Positions 41,433 to 49,014 of a DNA stretch of 56,470 nucleotides are shown here, piece by piece. The position numbers were made by a program, and so were the translations under genes. A model generated the notes under the pieces. The model was not told the DNA's origin. It was given only the letters and a program-made list of their open reading frames with translations, and ran no database searches. The stretch comes from Nitrospinota bacterium (GTDB lineage Bacteria > UBA8248). Numbering within the stretch: the stretch's first letter is position 1; every line of letters begins with the position of its first letter. The DNA lies in NCBI GenBank assembly GCA_026706735.1, contig JAPOYD010000149.1, forward strand, positions 1 to 56,470, given 5' to 3'.

Positions 41433-41825
41433 CTATCCCTGCGTCGTAGCGCGGGGTCTTGCCTTTTCACGGTGGAGGCACCACCAAACGGCGATCCCGC
41501 CGCCCGCGATGTCCGCCGCCAAGTCTCCCCACGTAGCGGTCCTGAGGGGGAGATAAAGCTGGTGCAACTCGTCGCCCAGGCCGTTCAAGGCCGTGAAAAT
41601 CAAGACGATGGCGGCGGTCTTTCCCTCGGCCCAGTGGGGCAGCGTCTCCCGCCAGGGCCGCCAGAGCAGCCAGGCGAGCAACCCAAACTCGCAGAGGTGT
41701 ATGATTTTGTCCACCCCGAGGGGCAGGGTAGATGAGGGATTGCGACCACCCGTCACCGTCCAGAGGTGAATCCCCGCCATATATGCCAGCGCGAACGCCC
41801 ATCGCAGGATGGTTTTTCCGCTCAC
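41433..41825 (-). CDS. VanZ-like membrane protein
   Basis: A 130-residue integral membrane protein with about four helices. The VanZ signature is clear: LPLGVDKIIHLCEFGLLAWLLW, then GDELHQLYLPLRTATWGDLAADIAGG. VanZ homologues are linked to glycopeptide tolerance but are mostly of unknown function. It lies between the Rid and yqeY genes in a tight leftward cluster (11-12 nt gaps). Confidence 0.9.
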   Translation of the reverse strand: MSGKTILRWAFALAYMAGIHLWTVTGGRNPSSTLPLGVDKIIHLCEFGLLAWLLWRPWRETLPHWAEGKTAAIVLIFTALNGLGDELHQLYLPLRTATWGDLAADIAGGGIAVWWCLHREKARPRATTQG

Positions 41826-41837
41826 CGCCTCGCTCTC

Positions 41838-42239
41838 TTATTCGGGCAGGGGGACGATCGCCTCGACTTCGACCAGAAAATCGGGCTCGGCCAGACTCGA
41901 GATCACCAGGAACGTGCTGACCGGCGGGTCGTCGGGAAAGAACTCGGCACGCACCTTGCCGACGGCGGCCCTGTAGTCGAGACTCGTCACGAAGACCTGG
42001 ATCTTGGCCGTATCCGCCATGCGTCCGCCGGCCGCCTCGACCACCTTCTGGATGTTCCGGTAGCACTGGCGCGCCTGTCCCTCCGGGTCGCCCGGGCAGA
42101 CGAGATTGCCGTCCTCATCGAGAGGCGTCTGGCCCGCCACGTAGAGCGTGCGCCCGCCCTCGGTGATGATCCCGTGCGAGAAATGCCCGGCGGGTGGGGC
42201 CAGCGTATCGGGAGCCAGCGTTTCGCGCTTCATCTTCAT
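41838..42239 (-). CDS. RidA/YjgF-superfamily protein lacking the catalytic arginine
   Basis: A 133-residue Rid-family trimer subunit. The framework is present (HFSHGIITEGGRTLYVAGQTPLD, CYRNIQKVVEAAGG, TKIQVFVTSLDYRAAV, FLVEVEAIVPL). In RidA proper an Arg in the ARSxVxV segment binds the imine substrate; here that segment reads PVSTFLVIS, with Val. So imine deamination of the RidA type is unlikely, and it fits one of the other Rid subgroups often tied to catabolic operons. The substrate is unknown. Confidence 0.85.
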   Translation of the reverse strand: MKMKRETLAPDTLAPPAGHFSHGIITEGGRTLYVAGQTPLDEDGNLVCPGDPEGQARQCYRNIQKVVEAAGGRMADTAKIQVFVTSLDYRAAVGKVRAEFFPDDPPVSTFLVISSLAEPDFLVEVEAIVPLPE

Positions 42240-42262
42240 TCCTCCTCATCTGCCCGCTTGGT

Positions 42263-43591
42263 TCAGTAGGCCAGCTTCGCCTCGCTCAGGTTTCCCACGA
42301 CTGCGAGAGTGGATTCGTCGAGCTTGATGTGTTTTCTCGCGGCGTCCTGAATTTGCTTCTTCGTGACGGCGCGGATTTTTTTCAGGTATTCATCCGCGTA
42401 GCCGGGGGAGAAGCCCAGAATCTCCACCGCGAGAATGTAATTCGCAATGCGGCTCGATGAGCCGAAGCGTGTGGCGAAGTTCCCGGTAATGAAATCCTTG
42501 GCGTCTTGAAGTTCCTTGTTGCTCACCCCTTTTTCCTTGATGCGCTTCACCTCGGCGATTGCCTCATTGATGGCCTCGTTCGCAGTCTTGTTCTTCGTCT
42601 GGAGCATGAGCCGCCAATGGCCCGCATGACGGCCCGCGGCGAAATAGCTGTAGGCGCTGTAGACGAGGCCCTTTTCTTCTCTCAGGTTGTCCATGATTCT
42701 GCTCGAAAACCCGCCCCCGCCCAGAATGTAGTTCATCACGCGCGCGGCGTAGAAATCAGGATGCGTGCGCTTGAGCGAGCGGTTGCCCAGCAACACCGTG
42801 GTCTGGGAGAGGGGGCGGTCGATCTTGACCACCTGCATCTTCGTGGGCGTCTCGGGCGGCGCGGCTTCCGGGATTTTTCCTCCCTCCGCTTGCCAGCCCT
42901 TGAAGCGGGCCAGAACGAGTTCTCTCGCGCGCCCCAGCGAAACGTCGCCCACGAAGGCGAAGATCGTCCCCTTCGTGCCGTACCATTTCTGGTGGAAGCG
43001 GACGATGTCCTCCCTGCCCAGTTTCTTGATCGACGCCTCCGTGCCCTCGACCAGGCGGCCGTAGGGCGTTTCGCCGAAAAGGCTATTCCTGAGCGCCTTG
43101 TTCGCCAGATGGCCGGGACGCTCGCGCTGCCTGCGCAAGCCGCCCGCGATGCGCCGCTTCGTCTTCTCGATCTCCTTCGCCGGGAAGACGGGGTTTCTGA
43201 GAACATCGCTCAGCAGGGAGAGGCCCTCTTCCAGGTCTCGCGTGAGTACGCGCATGGAAGCTTCTGCGCGCGCGCGGCCGGCCTCGACGCCCACGCCGCC
43301 GCCAAGCGTGTCGTTCGTCTTCTCGATGTCGGATGCGCTTCTCGTTTTCGTTCCCCGGGTGAGAAGGGCGGCGGTCAGGTTCGCGAGTCCCGCCGCCTCA
43401 GGCGTCTCATGGCGCGCGCCCGCCGGAATCGAGACGGCGACCCGCACCATGGGCAGTTGCCTGCTTTGCTTGACGAGCAATACGCCGCCGCCGGGCAGTT
43501 CCTCACGCTCGTAGGTGATGACGTCCGCACCCGCCATGGCGGGCAGCAGGAGTGCGGCGGCCAGTGTCCAGAGAATGCGGTGGAGCCTCAT
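42263..43591 (-). CDS. M16-family peptidase homologue, non-catalytic type
   Basis: A 442-residue periplasmic protein with a signal peptide (LWTLAAALLLPAMAGA). The fold is that of pitrilysin-like M16 proteins: LAGLANLTAALLTRGT-type region, then FVGDVSLGRARELV and KGLVYSAYSYFAAGRHAGHW. The HxxEH zinc motif is absent; the matching place reads GLANLTAALL. It keeps the R/Y-type residues (GLVYSAYSYF) typical of the partner subunit. It starts 1 nt after the catalytic M16 gene ends, so the two probably form a heterodimer. Confidence 0.9.
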   Translation of the reverse strand: MRLHRILWTLAAALLLPAMAGADVITYEREELPGGGVLLVKQSRQLPMVRVAVSIPAGARHETPEAAGLANLTAALLTRGTKTRSASDIEKTNDTLGGGVGVEAGRARAEASMRVLTRDLEEGLSLLSDVLRNPVFPAKEIEKTKRRIAGGLRRQRERPGHLANKALRNSLFGETPYGRLVEGTEASIKKLGREDIVRFHQKWYGTKGTIFAFVGDVSLGRARELVLARFKGWQAEGGKIPEAAPPETPTKMQVVKIDRPLSQTTVLLGNRSLKRTHPDFYAARVMNYILGGGGFSSRIMDNLREEKGLVYSAYSYFAAGRHAGHWRLMLQTKNKTANEAINEAIAEVKRIKEKGVSNKELQDAKDFITGNFATRFGSSSRIANYILAVEILGFSPGYADEYLKKIRAVTKKQIQDAARKHIKLDESTLAVVGNLSEAKLAY

Positions 43592-43592
43592 G

Positions 43593-44990
43593 CTAGCGTC
43601 CTCCCCGGCTTTTGGCGGTGTTCGCGCGGCGGCTTTTCTTTGTCGGTATGAGTTCGGCGGTGGTCTTGTTCTTGTGGCTCAGGTATTTCCTGGCGACGCG
43701 GACAACGCCTGCGGGCGTCACTTTCCTCAGGGCGGGCAGGTAGCCTTCGAGCAGCCGCCAGTCGCCGGCGATCGCCGCCGTGCCGAGGAGCCTCGCGCGG
43801 AAGTAGTGAGAGTCCATCGCGAAAACCGTCTTCGCCTCGATGTTCCTGAGCGCGCGGCGGAACTCCTCGTCCGTGACGCCTTTTGCGATGAGTTTTTCCA
43901 CCTCCTCGAGCAGCGCCTTCTCCGCGTCGGCGGCCTTCTTGCCGGGCGCCACCCTTGCGTAGAGATAGAAGATCATCGGGTCCACGGAGATGTAGGTGTA
44001 ATCCGCACCCGCGCCGAGCGCGAGCGTGTCCTTGCGCACGAGCCTCTGGTAGATGCGCGAGGTTTCCCCTCCGCCGAGTATGGCTTCGAGCATCACGAGA
44101 GCGGGCGCGTCCTCGCTCTTCCAGTTGGGGGCGTGATAGCCGAGCGCCACGTAGGGGAGCTGGGCGTCCACGCGAACGTACACCCTGCGTTCTGATTTCT
44201 GGGGAAACTCGGCGAGCCTGGGCCTTTTCCGGAAGGTGGGGGATTCGGGGATTTTCCCGAAATGTTTTTCGAGCAGCGCGATGGCCTCATCGACCTTGAA
44301 ATCGCCCACGAGGACGGCGACGGCGTTCTCGGGGCTGTAGTAGCGCTTGTAGAACGCCTCCATGTCCTTGATGGTGATGGCGTCTATATCTTCGGGCCAG
44401 CCGATGATCGGATTCCTGTAGGGATGGTTCGTGTAGGCGACGGCGCGAAGCTGCTCCCAGAACTTGCCCACCGGCCTGTCGTATCGGGTGCGCCTTTCCT
44501 CGTGCACCACGTTCTTCTCCGCGTCGAAGGCCGCTTTCTGGAGCAGCAGGTTCACCATGCGGTCGGCTTCGAGTTCGATGATGAGTTCGAGCCTGTCCGA
44601 GGCGATGCGCTCGTAGTACGCGGTGTAGTCGAAGCCCGTGAACGCGTTGTGCGAGCCGCCGTTTTTCTTGATGATCTCGCTGAATCGCCTGGGGCCGTAT
44701 TTCTTCGTGCCGCGAAACATCATGTGCTCGAGATAATGGGCGATGCCCGTGAGGCCGGGCTGTTCGTCTCGGCTGCCGACGGCGTACCAGACCTTCATGA
44801 CCACCATGGGCGCGCTGTTATCGGGCAGGAGCAGGGCGCGCATGCCGTTTTTCATTTTGTGCTCGGTCACGTTCCAGGGAACGCGCAGAACGGTCTCCGT
44901 CCTGGCGTCGGCCCCGGGATGGGGCATGGCCAGGAGAAGAAAGAGACCGGCTGCGCTCAGAATGGCCCGCAGATTCCTTGTTTTCCGCAT
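43593..44990 (-). CDS. M16-family zinc metallopeptidase, catalytic subunit
   Basis: A 465-residue exported protease of the PqqL/mitochondrial-processing-peptidase type. After a signal peptide (ILSAAGLFLLLAMPHPGADA), the inverted zinc motif HYLEHMMFRGT supplies HxxEH, and the distal Glu is in ELEADRMVNLLL. The second half has VGDFKVDEAIALLEKHFG and VMLEAILGGGETSRIYQRLV. GAGGAAG 5 nt upstream supports the ATG at 44990. It is coupled to the non-catalytic homologue and degrades peptides in the periplasm. It probably has no direct link to the respiratory genes upstream. Confidence 0.93.
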   Translation of the reverse strand: MRKTRNLRAILSAAGLFLLLAMPHPGADARTETVLRVPWNVTEHKMKNGMRALLLPDNSAPMVVMKVWYAVGSRDEQPGLTGIAHYLEHMMFRGTKKYGPRRFSEIIKKNGGSHNAFTGFDYTAYYERIASDRLELIIELEADRMVNLLLQKAAFDAEKNVVHEERRTRYDRPVGKFWEQLRAVAYTNHPYRNPIIGWPEDIDAITIKDMEAFYKRYYSPENAVAVLVGDFKVDEAIALLEKHFGKIPESPTFRKRPRLAEFPQKSERRVYVRVDAQLPYVALGYHAPNWKSEDAPALVMLEAILGGGETSRIYQRLVRKDTLALGAGADYTYISVDPMIFYLYARVAPGKKAADAEKALLEEVEKLIAKGVTDEEFRRALRNIEAKTVFAMDSHYFRARLLGTAAIAGDWRLLEGYLPALRKVTPAGVVRVARKYLSHKNKTTAELIPTKKSRRANTAKSRGGR

Positions 44991-45060
44991 GGATTCTTCC
45001 TCGTGGCGGCGGCGAACTCTATGATCCCGGGGCGGCCCGGGGATGAGGCGACGATTCAAT

Positions 45061-46074
45061 CTAGTCCTTGGCCCCCGCTTTTTCCAGCACCTCGGGGTTC
45101 AGGAGACCCGCCGGACGCCTCCCGGCGATGACGTCGAGCGCTGCGGCGACGGCGAACTCGAGCGATTGCTCACAGGCGTCCTCGCCCAGGCCCGCGATGT
45201 GCGGGGTGAGGACGACGTTGTCGAGCGAGAAGATGCGGTGGCGGTGATCCGCGGGCTCGTTCGGGAAAACGTCGAGCGCCGCACCCTGGATGATGCCGCG
45301 CTCAAGCGCAGTGGCGGCAGCGTCGAGGTCCACCACGGGGCCGCGCGAAGTGTTGACGAGGTAGGCGCCCGGCTTCATCGAGGCCAGAAATTTCTCGTCC
45401 ACCATGCCGCGCGTCGAATCGTTCAATGGAACGTGGCAGGTGATGAAATCCGCCCGGCGCGTCACCTCTTCACGGGGCTCAAAGAAAACGCCCACCTCGG
45501 CGGCGAATCGCTCATCGCGCACGATGTCATGGGCGATGACCTCCATGCCGAAGGCCACGGCGCGCCGCGCCACGCGCTTGCCGATGTTGCCGAGCCCGAT
45601 GATCCCCAGCGTCTTGCCTCGCAGTGGGGATATGGGGACTCTCAAGTCCGCCCATTCGCCCGCGCGCATTTTTTTGTCGGAAAGAGCGATATTCCGCGCG
45701 ATGCACAGCATGAGGCCGACCGCGTGTTCGGCGACGGAATCGGAGTTCTGGCCCGGCGCGTTGGTGACGACCACGCCGTGGCGCGTTGCGGCGTCCAGAT
45801 CGACGGAGTTGAAGCCCACCCCCGTTCTGGCGATGTGCTTGAGATGCGTTCCCGCCGCCAGGGTGCGTTCGTTGTAGGGGTCGTTGCTTGGGAAGGTGAC
45901 GACCACGCCGGGAAGCGAGGCGATGAGTTCTTCTTCGGTCTTCTCCACGCCGTTCGATTCGATTCTGACTTCGAGATCCGCTTCGGTTTCGAGCCGCTTG
46001 AAGTGGCGCATCGGGTCTTCGAGGCCGCTCAGCCAACTGGTGGTGACCCAGGCGATTCCTTTCGACATTTTCAT
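45061..46074 (-). CDS. D-2-hydroxyacid dehydrogenase (SerA-like catalytic core)
   Basis: A 337-residue NAD-dependent dehydrogenase of the phosphoglycerate dehydrogenase group. It has GVGFNSVDLDAA, the Rossmann loop LGIIGLGNIGKRVA, the catalytic Arg in VNTSRGPVVD, the Glu in DVFPNEP and the His in LTPHIAG. It lacks an ACT or other regulatory tail. The upstream fumarase beta gene is 40 nt away. It may reduce a 2-oxoacid such as oxaloacetate-like compounds, or be a serine biosynthesis enzyme; the sequence does not decide. Confidence 0.9.
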   Translation of the reverse strand: MKMSKGIAWVTTSWLSGLEDPMRHFKRLETEADLEVRIESNGVEKTEEELIASLPGVVVTFPSNDPYNERTLAAGTHLKHIARTGVGFNSVDLDAATRHGVVVTNAPGQNSDSVAEHAVGLMLCIARNIALSDKKMRAGEWADLRVPISPLRGKTLGIIGLGNIGKRVARRAVAFGMEVIAHDIVRDERFAAEVGVFFEPREEVTRRADFITCHVPLNDSTRGMVDEKFLASMKPGAYLVNTSRGPVVDLDAAATALERGIIQGAALDVFPNEPADHRHRIFSLDNVVLTPHIAGLGEDACEQSLEFAVAAALDVIAGRRPAGLLNPEVLEKAGAKD

Positions 46075-46114
46075 CCTCTCGTCGGTGTTCCGGTTCGAAT
46101 TTCCGGGGGTTTTA

Positions 46115-46798
46115 CTAGAAAACCTCGTCTTCGGGGTTGTGCACCTCGCCCATGCGCTTGAGGGTAGGAAGCGGTAGCCCCTCGTAGAGCTTGCCCAGCT
46201 CCACGTTCGTCTCGGCGAGCGCCATCTGGTAGAGGCTGTTGCCCCGTGCGTCGCACTCCACGAGGAAGGGACCGAAGTCCTTCACCTCGAACACCCACAT
46301 CGCCTGGGCGATGCCGAGTTCGTCGAGCCAGTAGACGTCCCTCACGCCCGTGATGCCGCGCCCGTACTGCGCGCCGATGCCGTAGCCCACCGTGTTCAGG
46401 AACACCGCGCCCAGCCGCTTGAAATGGTCCTCGTAGAATTGTTGCGCCATGCCGCCCTTGCCGATGACGCAGCGCACCCCGTGCCCGTCCAGAAGGAGGG
46501 GCAGGTGCTTCTCGAATCGAAAGCTCGCCGTGGCCGTGACGGCGGCCACCTCCCACTCGCCGGCTTCGTTTTTCCCCACGGCGGGCGAGCAGTGGAACGT
46601 CACGTTCGTGAGCGAGGCGATGTCCACCGGCGGCGGCGCTTTTTCGTCAAACAGCTTCTTGTAGAGGCCGATTCTGCCCGTGAAGACGAGGCCGTCGAAA
46701 TAGACGACGTCGCCCAGTTCCAGCTTCGCCAGGTCTTCCGCCGTGGCGGGCGTGGTGAGGTGGTGCTCCTTCATCTCCAGGTCTGCGGTGCCGCTCAT
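46115..46798 (-). CDS. Class I fumarate hydratase/tartrate dehydratase beta subunit
   Basis: A 227-residue beta subunit of the two-subunit Fe-S hydro-lyase. It carries LELGDVVYFDGLVFTGRIGLYKKL, HCSPAVGKNEAGEW, VRCVIGKGGMAQQF and the end GPFLVECDARGNSLYQ, all typical of the FumA/TtdB C-terminal domain. With the alpha subunit it interconverts fumarate and malate (or dehydrates tartrate). The gene starts 22 nt after the alpha gene. Its place after succinate dehydrogenase favours fumarase. Confidence 0.9.
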   Translation of the reverse strand: MSGTADLEMKEHHLTTPATAEDLAKLELGDVVYFDGLVFTGRIGLYKKLFDEKAPPPVDIASLTNVTFHCSPAVGKNEAGEWEVAAVTATASFRFEKHLPLLLDGHGVRCVIGKGGMAQQFYEDHFKRLGAVFLNTVGYGIGAQYGRGITGVRDVYWLDELGIAQAMWVFEVKDFGPFLVECDARGNSLYQMALAETNVELGKLYEGLPLPTLKRMGEVHNPEDEVF

Positions 46799-46820
46799 TC
46801 TTCAGAGCCTCCCAAGCCGC

Positions 46821-47771
46821 CTACGCGACCGAGTCGCGGCGGTAGTAGTCGGTGAACCAGAGGGGGTTTTCGCGGTATTCCACCCGGCCGTCGGGATGAA
46901 TACGCGCGGTGGCGCGCCTGAGCGCGAAGCACTGGTGGTGGATCGATATGGGCATGCCGCCGGTGTGGGTGTAGGCCACCTCGATGTGGGTGTCCATCAC
47001 CGCGCCCTCGCCCTTGAAGCCCATGGGTCCCAGGCTCGTCCGCCGGCCCAGGTCGTTCAGGTCTTCTTCGAGTTTCCCGATTTCGGGGTCCGGGTTCCTG
47101 TCCCCCACCACGCGCAGGCAGGCCGCCTCCTTGGCGAGGCGCACGCAGGTGTCCTTCGTGCCGCCGATGCCGATTCCCACGATGGCGGGCTGGCACGAGA
47201 GGCCGCGCTTGAAGAACTCGCTGATCACGTCGAGAAAGAAGCGCTTGATGCCGTCGATGCCGTCGGTGGGGAAGAGCATCCGGTAGTCCCCGCCGAAGAG
47301 TCCCCCCTTGTGGAAGCTCGTGAGCTCTATCCAATCGACGTCCGGCTCCCAGGAGTAGTCCACCGTGGGGGCGTGGATGCCCACGTTGTTGTTGTAATCG
47401 TGCCGGGTGATGGGGTGCACGCGGTTGGGGCGCAGGGGGACGCGCTCGGTGGCGTCAGCCGTTCCCTGGCGGACCGAGCGCTCCAGCGCCACGAAGCCGC
47501 CCTCGATGGCCGCGTCGTTGCCGATTTTCGCGTAAAAGCGCGGAAGCCCGGTGTCGGCGCACATGGGGCGCTGCTCGTCCACGGCGACCTTGTAGTTGTT
47601 GACGATCTCGAGCAGTACGAACTTGGAGAGTTTCTGGGTCTCGCGCTCGGCCATGTCGGCGATGGAATCGCCCACGTCCTTCGGTATCCCGATGGCGGCG
47701 CGGCGGTTGAGCTCGAAGGCAACCTCTCTGATCAGTTCGCTGCTGATGGCGTGCGTTTCCATAGTCGGCAT
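46821..47771 (-). CDS. Class I fumarate hydratase/tartrate dehydratase alpha subunit
   Basis: A 316-residue alpha subunit carrying the [4Fe-4S] cluster. Candidate ligands are Cys in MCADTGLPRFY, in LSCQPAIVGIGIGGTKD and in ISIHHQCFALR. The usual KGGGSEN loop reads HKGGLFGGDYR here, which is unusual. GGGAGGAT lies just before the ATG. It sits between sdhB and the beta gene in the leftward cluster, so succinate to fumarate to malate are encoded in order. Confidence 0.9.
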   Translation of the reverse strand: MPTMETHAISSELIREVAFELNRRAAIGIPKDVGDSIADMAERETQKLSKFVLLEIVNNYKVAVDEQRPMCADTGLPRFYAKIGNDAAIEGGFVALERSVRQGTADATERVPLRPNRVHPITRHDYNNNVGIHAPTVDYSWEPDVDWIELTSFHKGGLFGGDYRMLFPTDGIDGIKRFFLDVISEFFKRGLSCQPAIVGIGIGGTKDTCVRLAKEAACLRVVGDRNPDPEIGKLEEDLNDLGRRTSLGPMGFKGEGAVMDTHIEVAYTHTGGMPISIHHQCFALRRATARIHPDGRVEYRENPLWFTDYYRRDSVA

Positions 47772-47790
47772 GTCGTTATCCTCCCCGCTC

Positions 47791-48642
47791 TCATGCGCCG
47801 GGCGCGCGGCCCCGGAAGATGGATGCGGCGAATCGTCTGACGCCGCCCGATACGGCGCGGCGCTTGAGTCCCTTGATGGCGCCCGTGGGGCTGATGCCCT
47901 TGGGGCAGCTCTCCGTGCAGTTGTATTGCGAGTGGCAGCGCCAGGCGCCGTCCTCGGTGCAAACCTCCAGAAGCCTCTCCGGCCCCAGGGCGTCCCGGCT
48001 GTCGTTCACGAGCGTGTAGGCGCGGTTCAGCGCCGCGGGCCCCAGGTAATCGCTATCATGCCCTACAATAGAGCAGGAAGCATAGCAGATTCCGCACGTG
48101 ATGCACTCGATGTGCGGCTCGATGCGTTTGCGCTCGCGCGAATTCGGCGCGATGAGCGCGGGGGCCTTCTCCGCCGCGCCCGTGGGTTCGAGCCAGCCGC
48201 GCGCGCGTTTCATCTTTTCGAAAAAAGGCGACATGTCGACCGCCAGATCGCTCAGCACCGGGAAATTGGTGAGCGGCTCGAGCGTGATTTCATCGCCAAG
48301 TCCTTCGAGGCGTGTCCGGCACGCCCAGGCGGGACGGCCGTTGACCTTGAGCGCACATGTGCCGCACATGCCCACCCTACAGGAGTAGCGGAACGAGAGC
48401 GTGGGCTCCTGCGCGCTCTGGACGGCGACAAGCGCGTCCAGGACCGTCATGCGCGGGCCGGTCTCGACCTGGAACGCATCGAAGCGCTCCTCAGGGTCGC
48501 CCGCGGCGCCTCCCCGGCGGATCCTGACGCGCACCGCGGGGCGTTTTTCCGCCTTTTCTTCCTGTTCTTCCTTTTTCGGGACAGACTCTTCCTGCGTCCC
48601 TGTTTCTGGCGTTCCTTCGGTGATTTGCGCCTCTTCGTTCAC
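47791..48642 (-). CDS. sdhB: Succinate dehydrogenase/fumarate reductase iron-sulfur subunit
   Basis: A 283-residue subunit with three Fe-S centres. The [2Fe-2S] site is CRVGMCGTC with a later WAC, the [4Fe-4S] site is CITCGICYASC, and the third site is CHSQYNCTESCPKG. A 35-residue Glu/Lys-rich leader precedes the ferredoxin domain. The start is the GTG at 48642, which overlaps the stop of the membrane subunit (GTGA) and has GGAGG upstream. It passes electrons from SdhA to the membrane quinone site. Confidence 0.93.
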   Translation of the reverse strand: MNEEAQITEGTPETGTQEESVPKKEEQEEKAEKRPAVRVRIRRGGAAGDPEERFDAFQVETGPRMTVLDALVAVQSAQEPTLSFRYSCRVGMCGTCALKVNGRPAWACRTRLEGLGDEITLEPLTNFPVLSDLAVDMSPFFEKMKRARGWLEPTGAAEKAPALIAPNSRERKRIEPHIECITCGICYASCSIVGHDSDYLGPAALNRAYTLVNDSRDALGPERLLEVCTEDGAWRCHSQYNCTESCPKGISPTGAIKGLKRRAVSGGVRRFAASIFRGRAPGA

Positions 48643-48989
48643 GCCATGAACCTCCAGTATTCCTTGTGCATGAAGGCCAGCCAGAAAAACGCGGCCACGC
48701 CGACGACGCACAGAACCCACAGGAGTTTTCTCTGGTGGCGGTCCGGAAAGCCGAAATCGGTCAGAATCACTTTTATGCCGTGCATGGCGTGCCAGACGAC
48801 GAGCAGCAGCATCGTGATCCGCACCGAGTCGATATATGGGTTCATCACGTGAATCGGGAACAACACGATGAGCGCAAGCGCGGAGAGCCTCTGCAGCACC
48901 CAGGACCACATGCCCGGATACATCGAGCGCCAGGCGCTGATCTTCCACACAGGTGGTTTGTTGGTCACAGGGTCTTTCACGCTCGTCAT
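48639..48989 (-). CDS. sdhC: Succinate dehydrogenase membrane anchor subunit
   Basis: A 116-residue membrane protein with three helices. After WSWVLQRLSALALIVLFPIH, the second helix has VWHAMHGIKVILTDFG, with a His in the usual heme b position. The ATG at 48989 is used because the frame further upstream has no ribosome site. It lies between sdhA and sdhB. Only one anchor gene is present, so this single protein may replace the SdhC/SdhD pair, possibly as a dimer. A second anchor elsewhere cannot be excluded. Confidence 0.85.
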   Translation of the reverse strand: MTSVKDPVTNKPPVWKISAWRSMYPGMWSWVLQRLSALALIVLFPIHVMNPYIDSVRITMLLLVVWHAMHGIKVILTDFGFPDRHQRKLLWVLCVVGVAAFFWLAFMHKEYWRFMA

Positions 48990-49014
48990 CTTTCCTCTCC
49001 GCTCCGCAATGTCC

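Noticed and set aside
42506-48852. Several 300-420-codon plus-strand frames opposite the sdh/fum/M16 cluster
   Set aside because: They have no motifs or ribosome sites, and their codon pattern is the complement of well-matched minus-strand genes.
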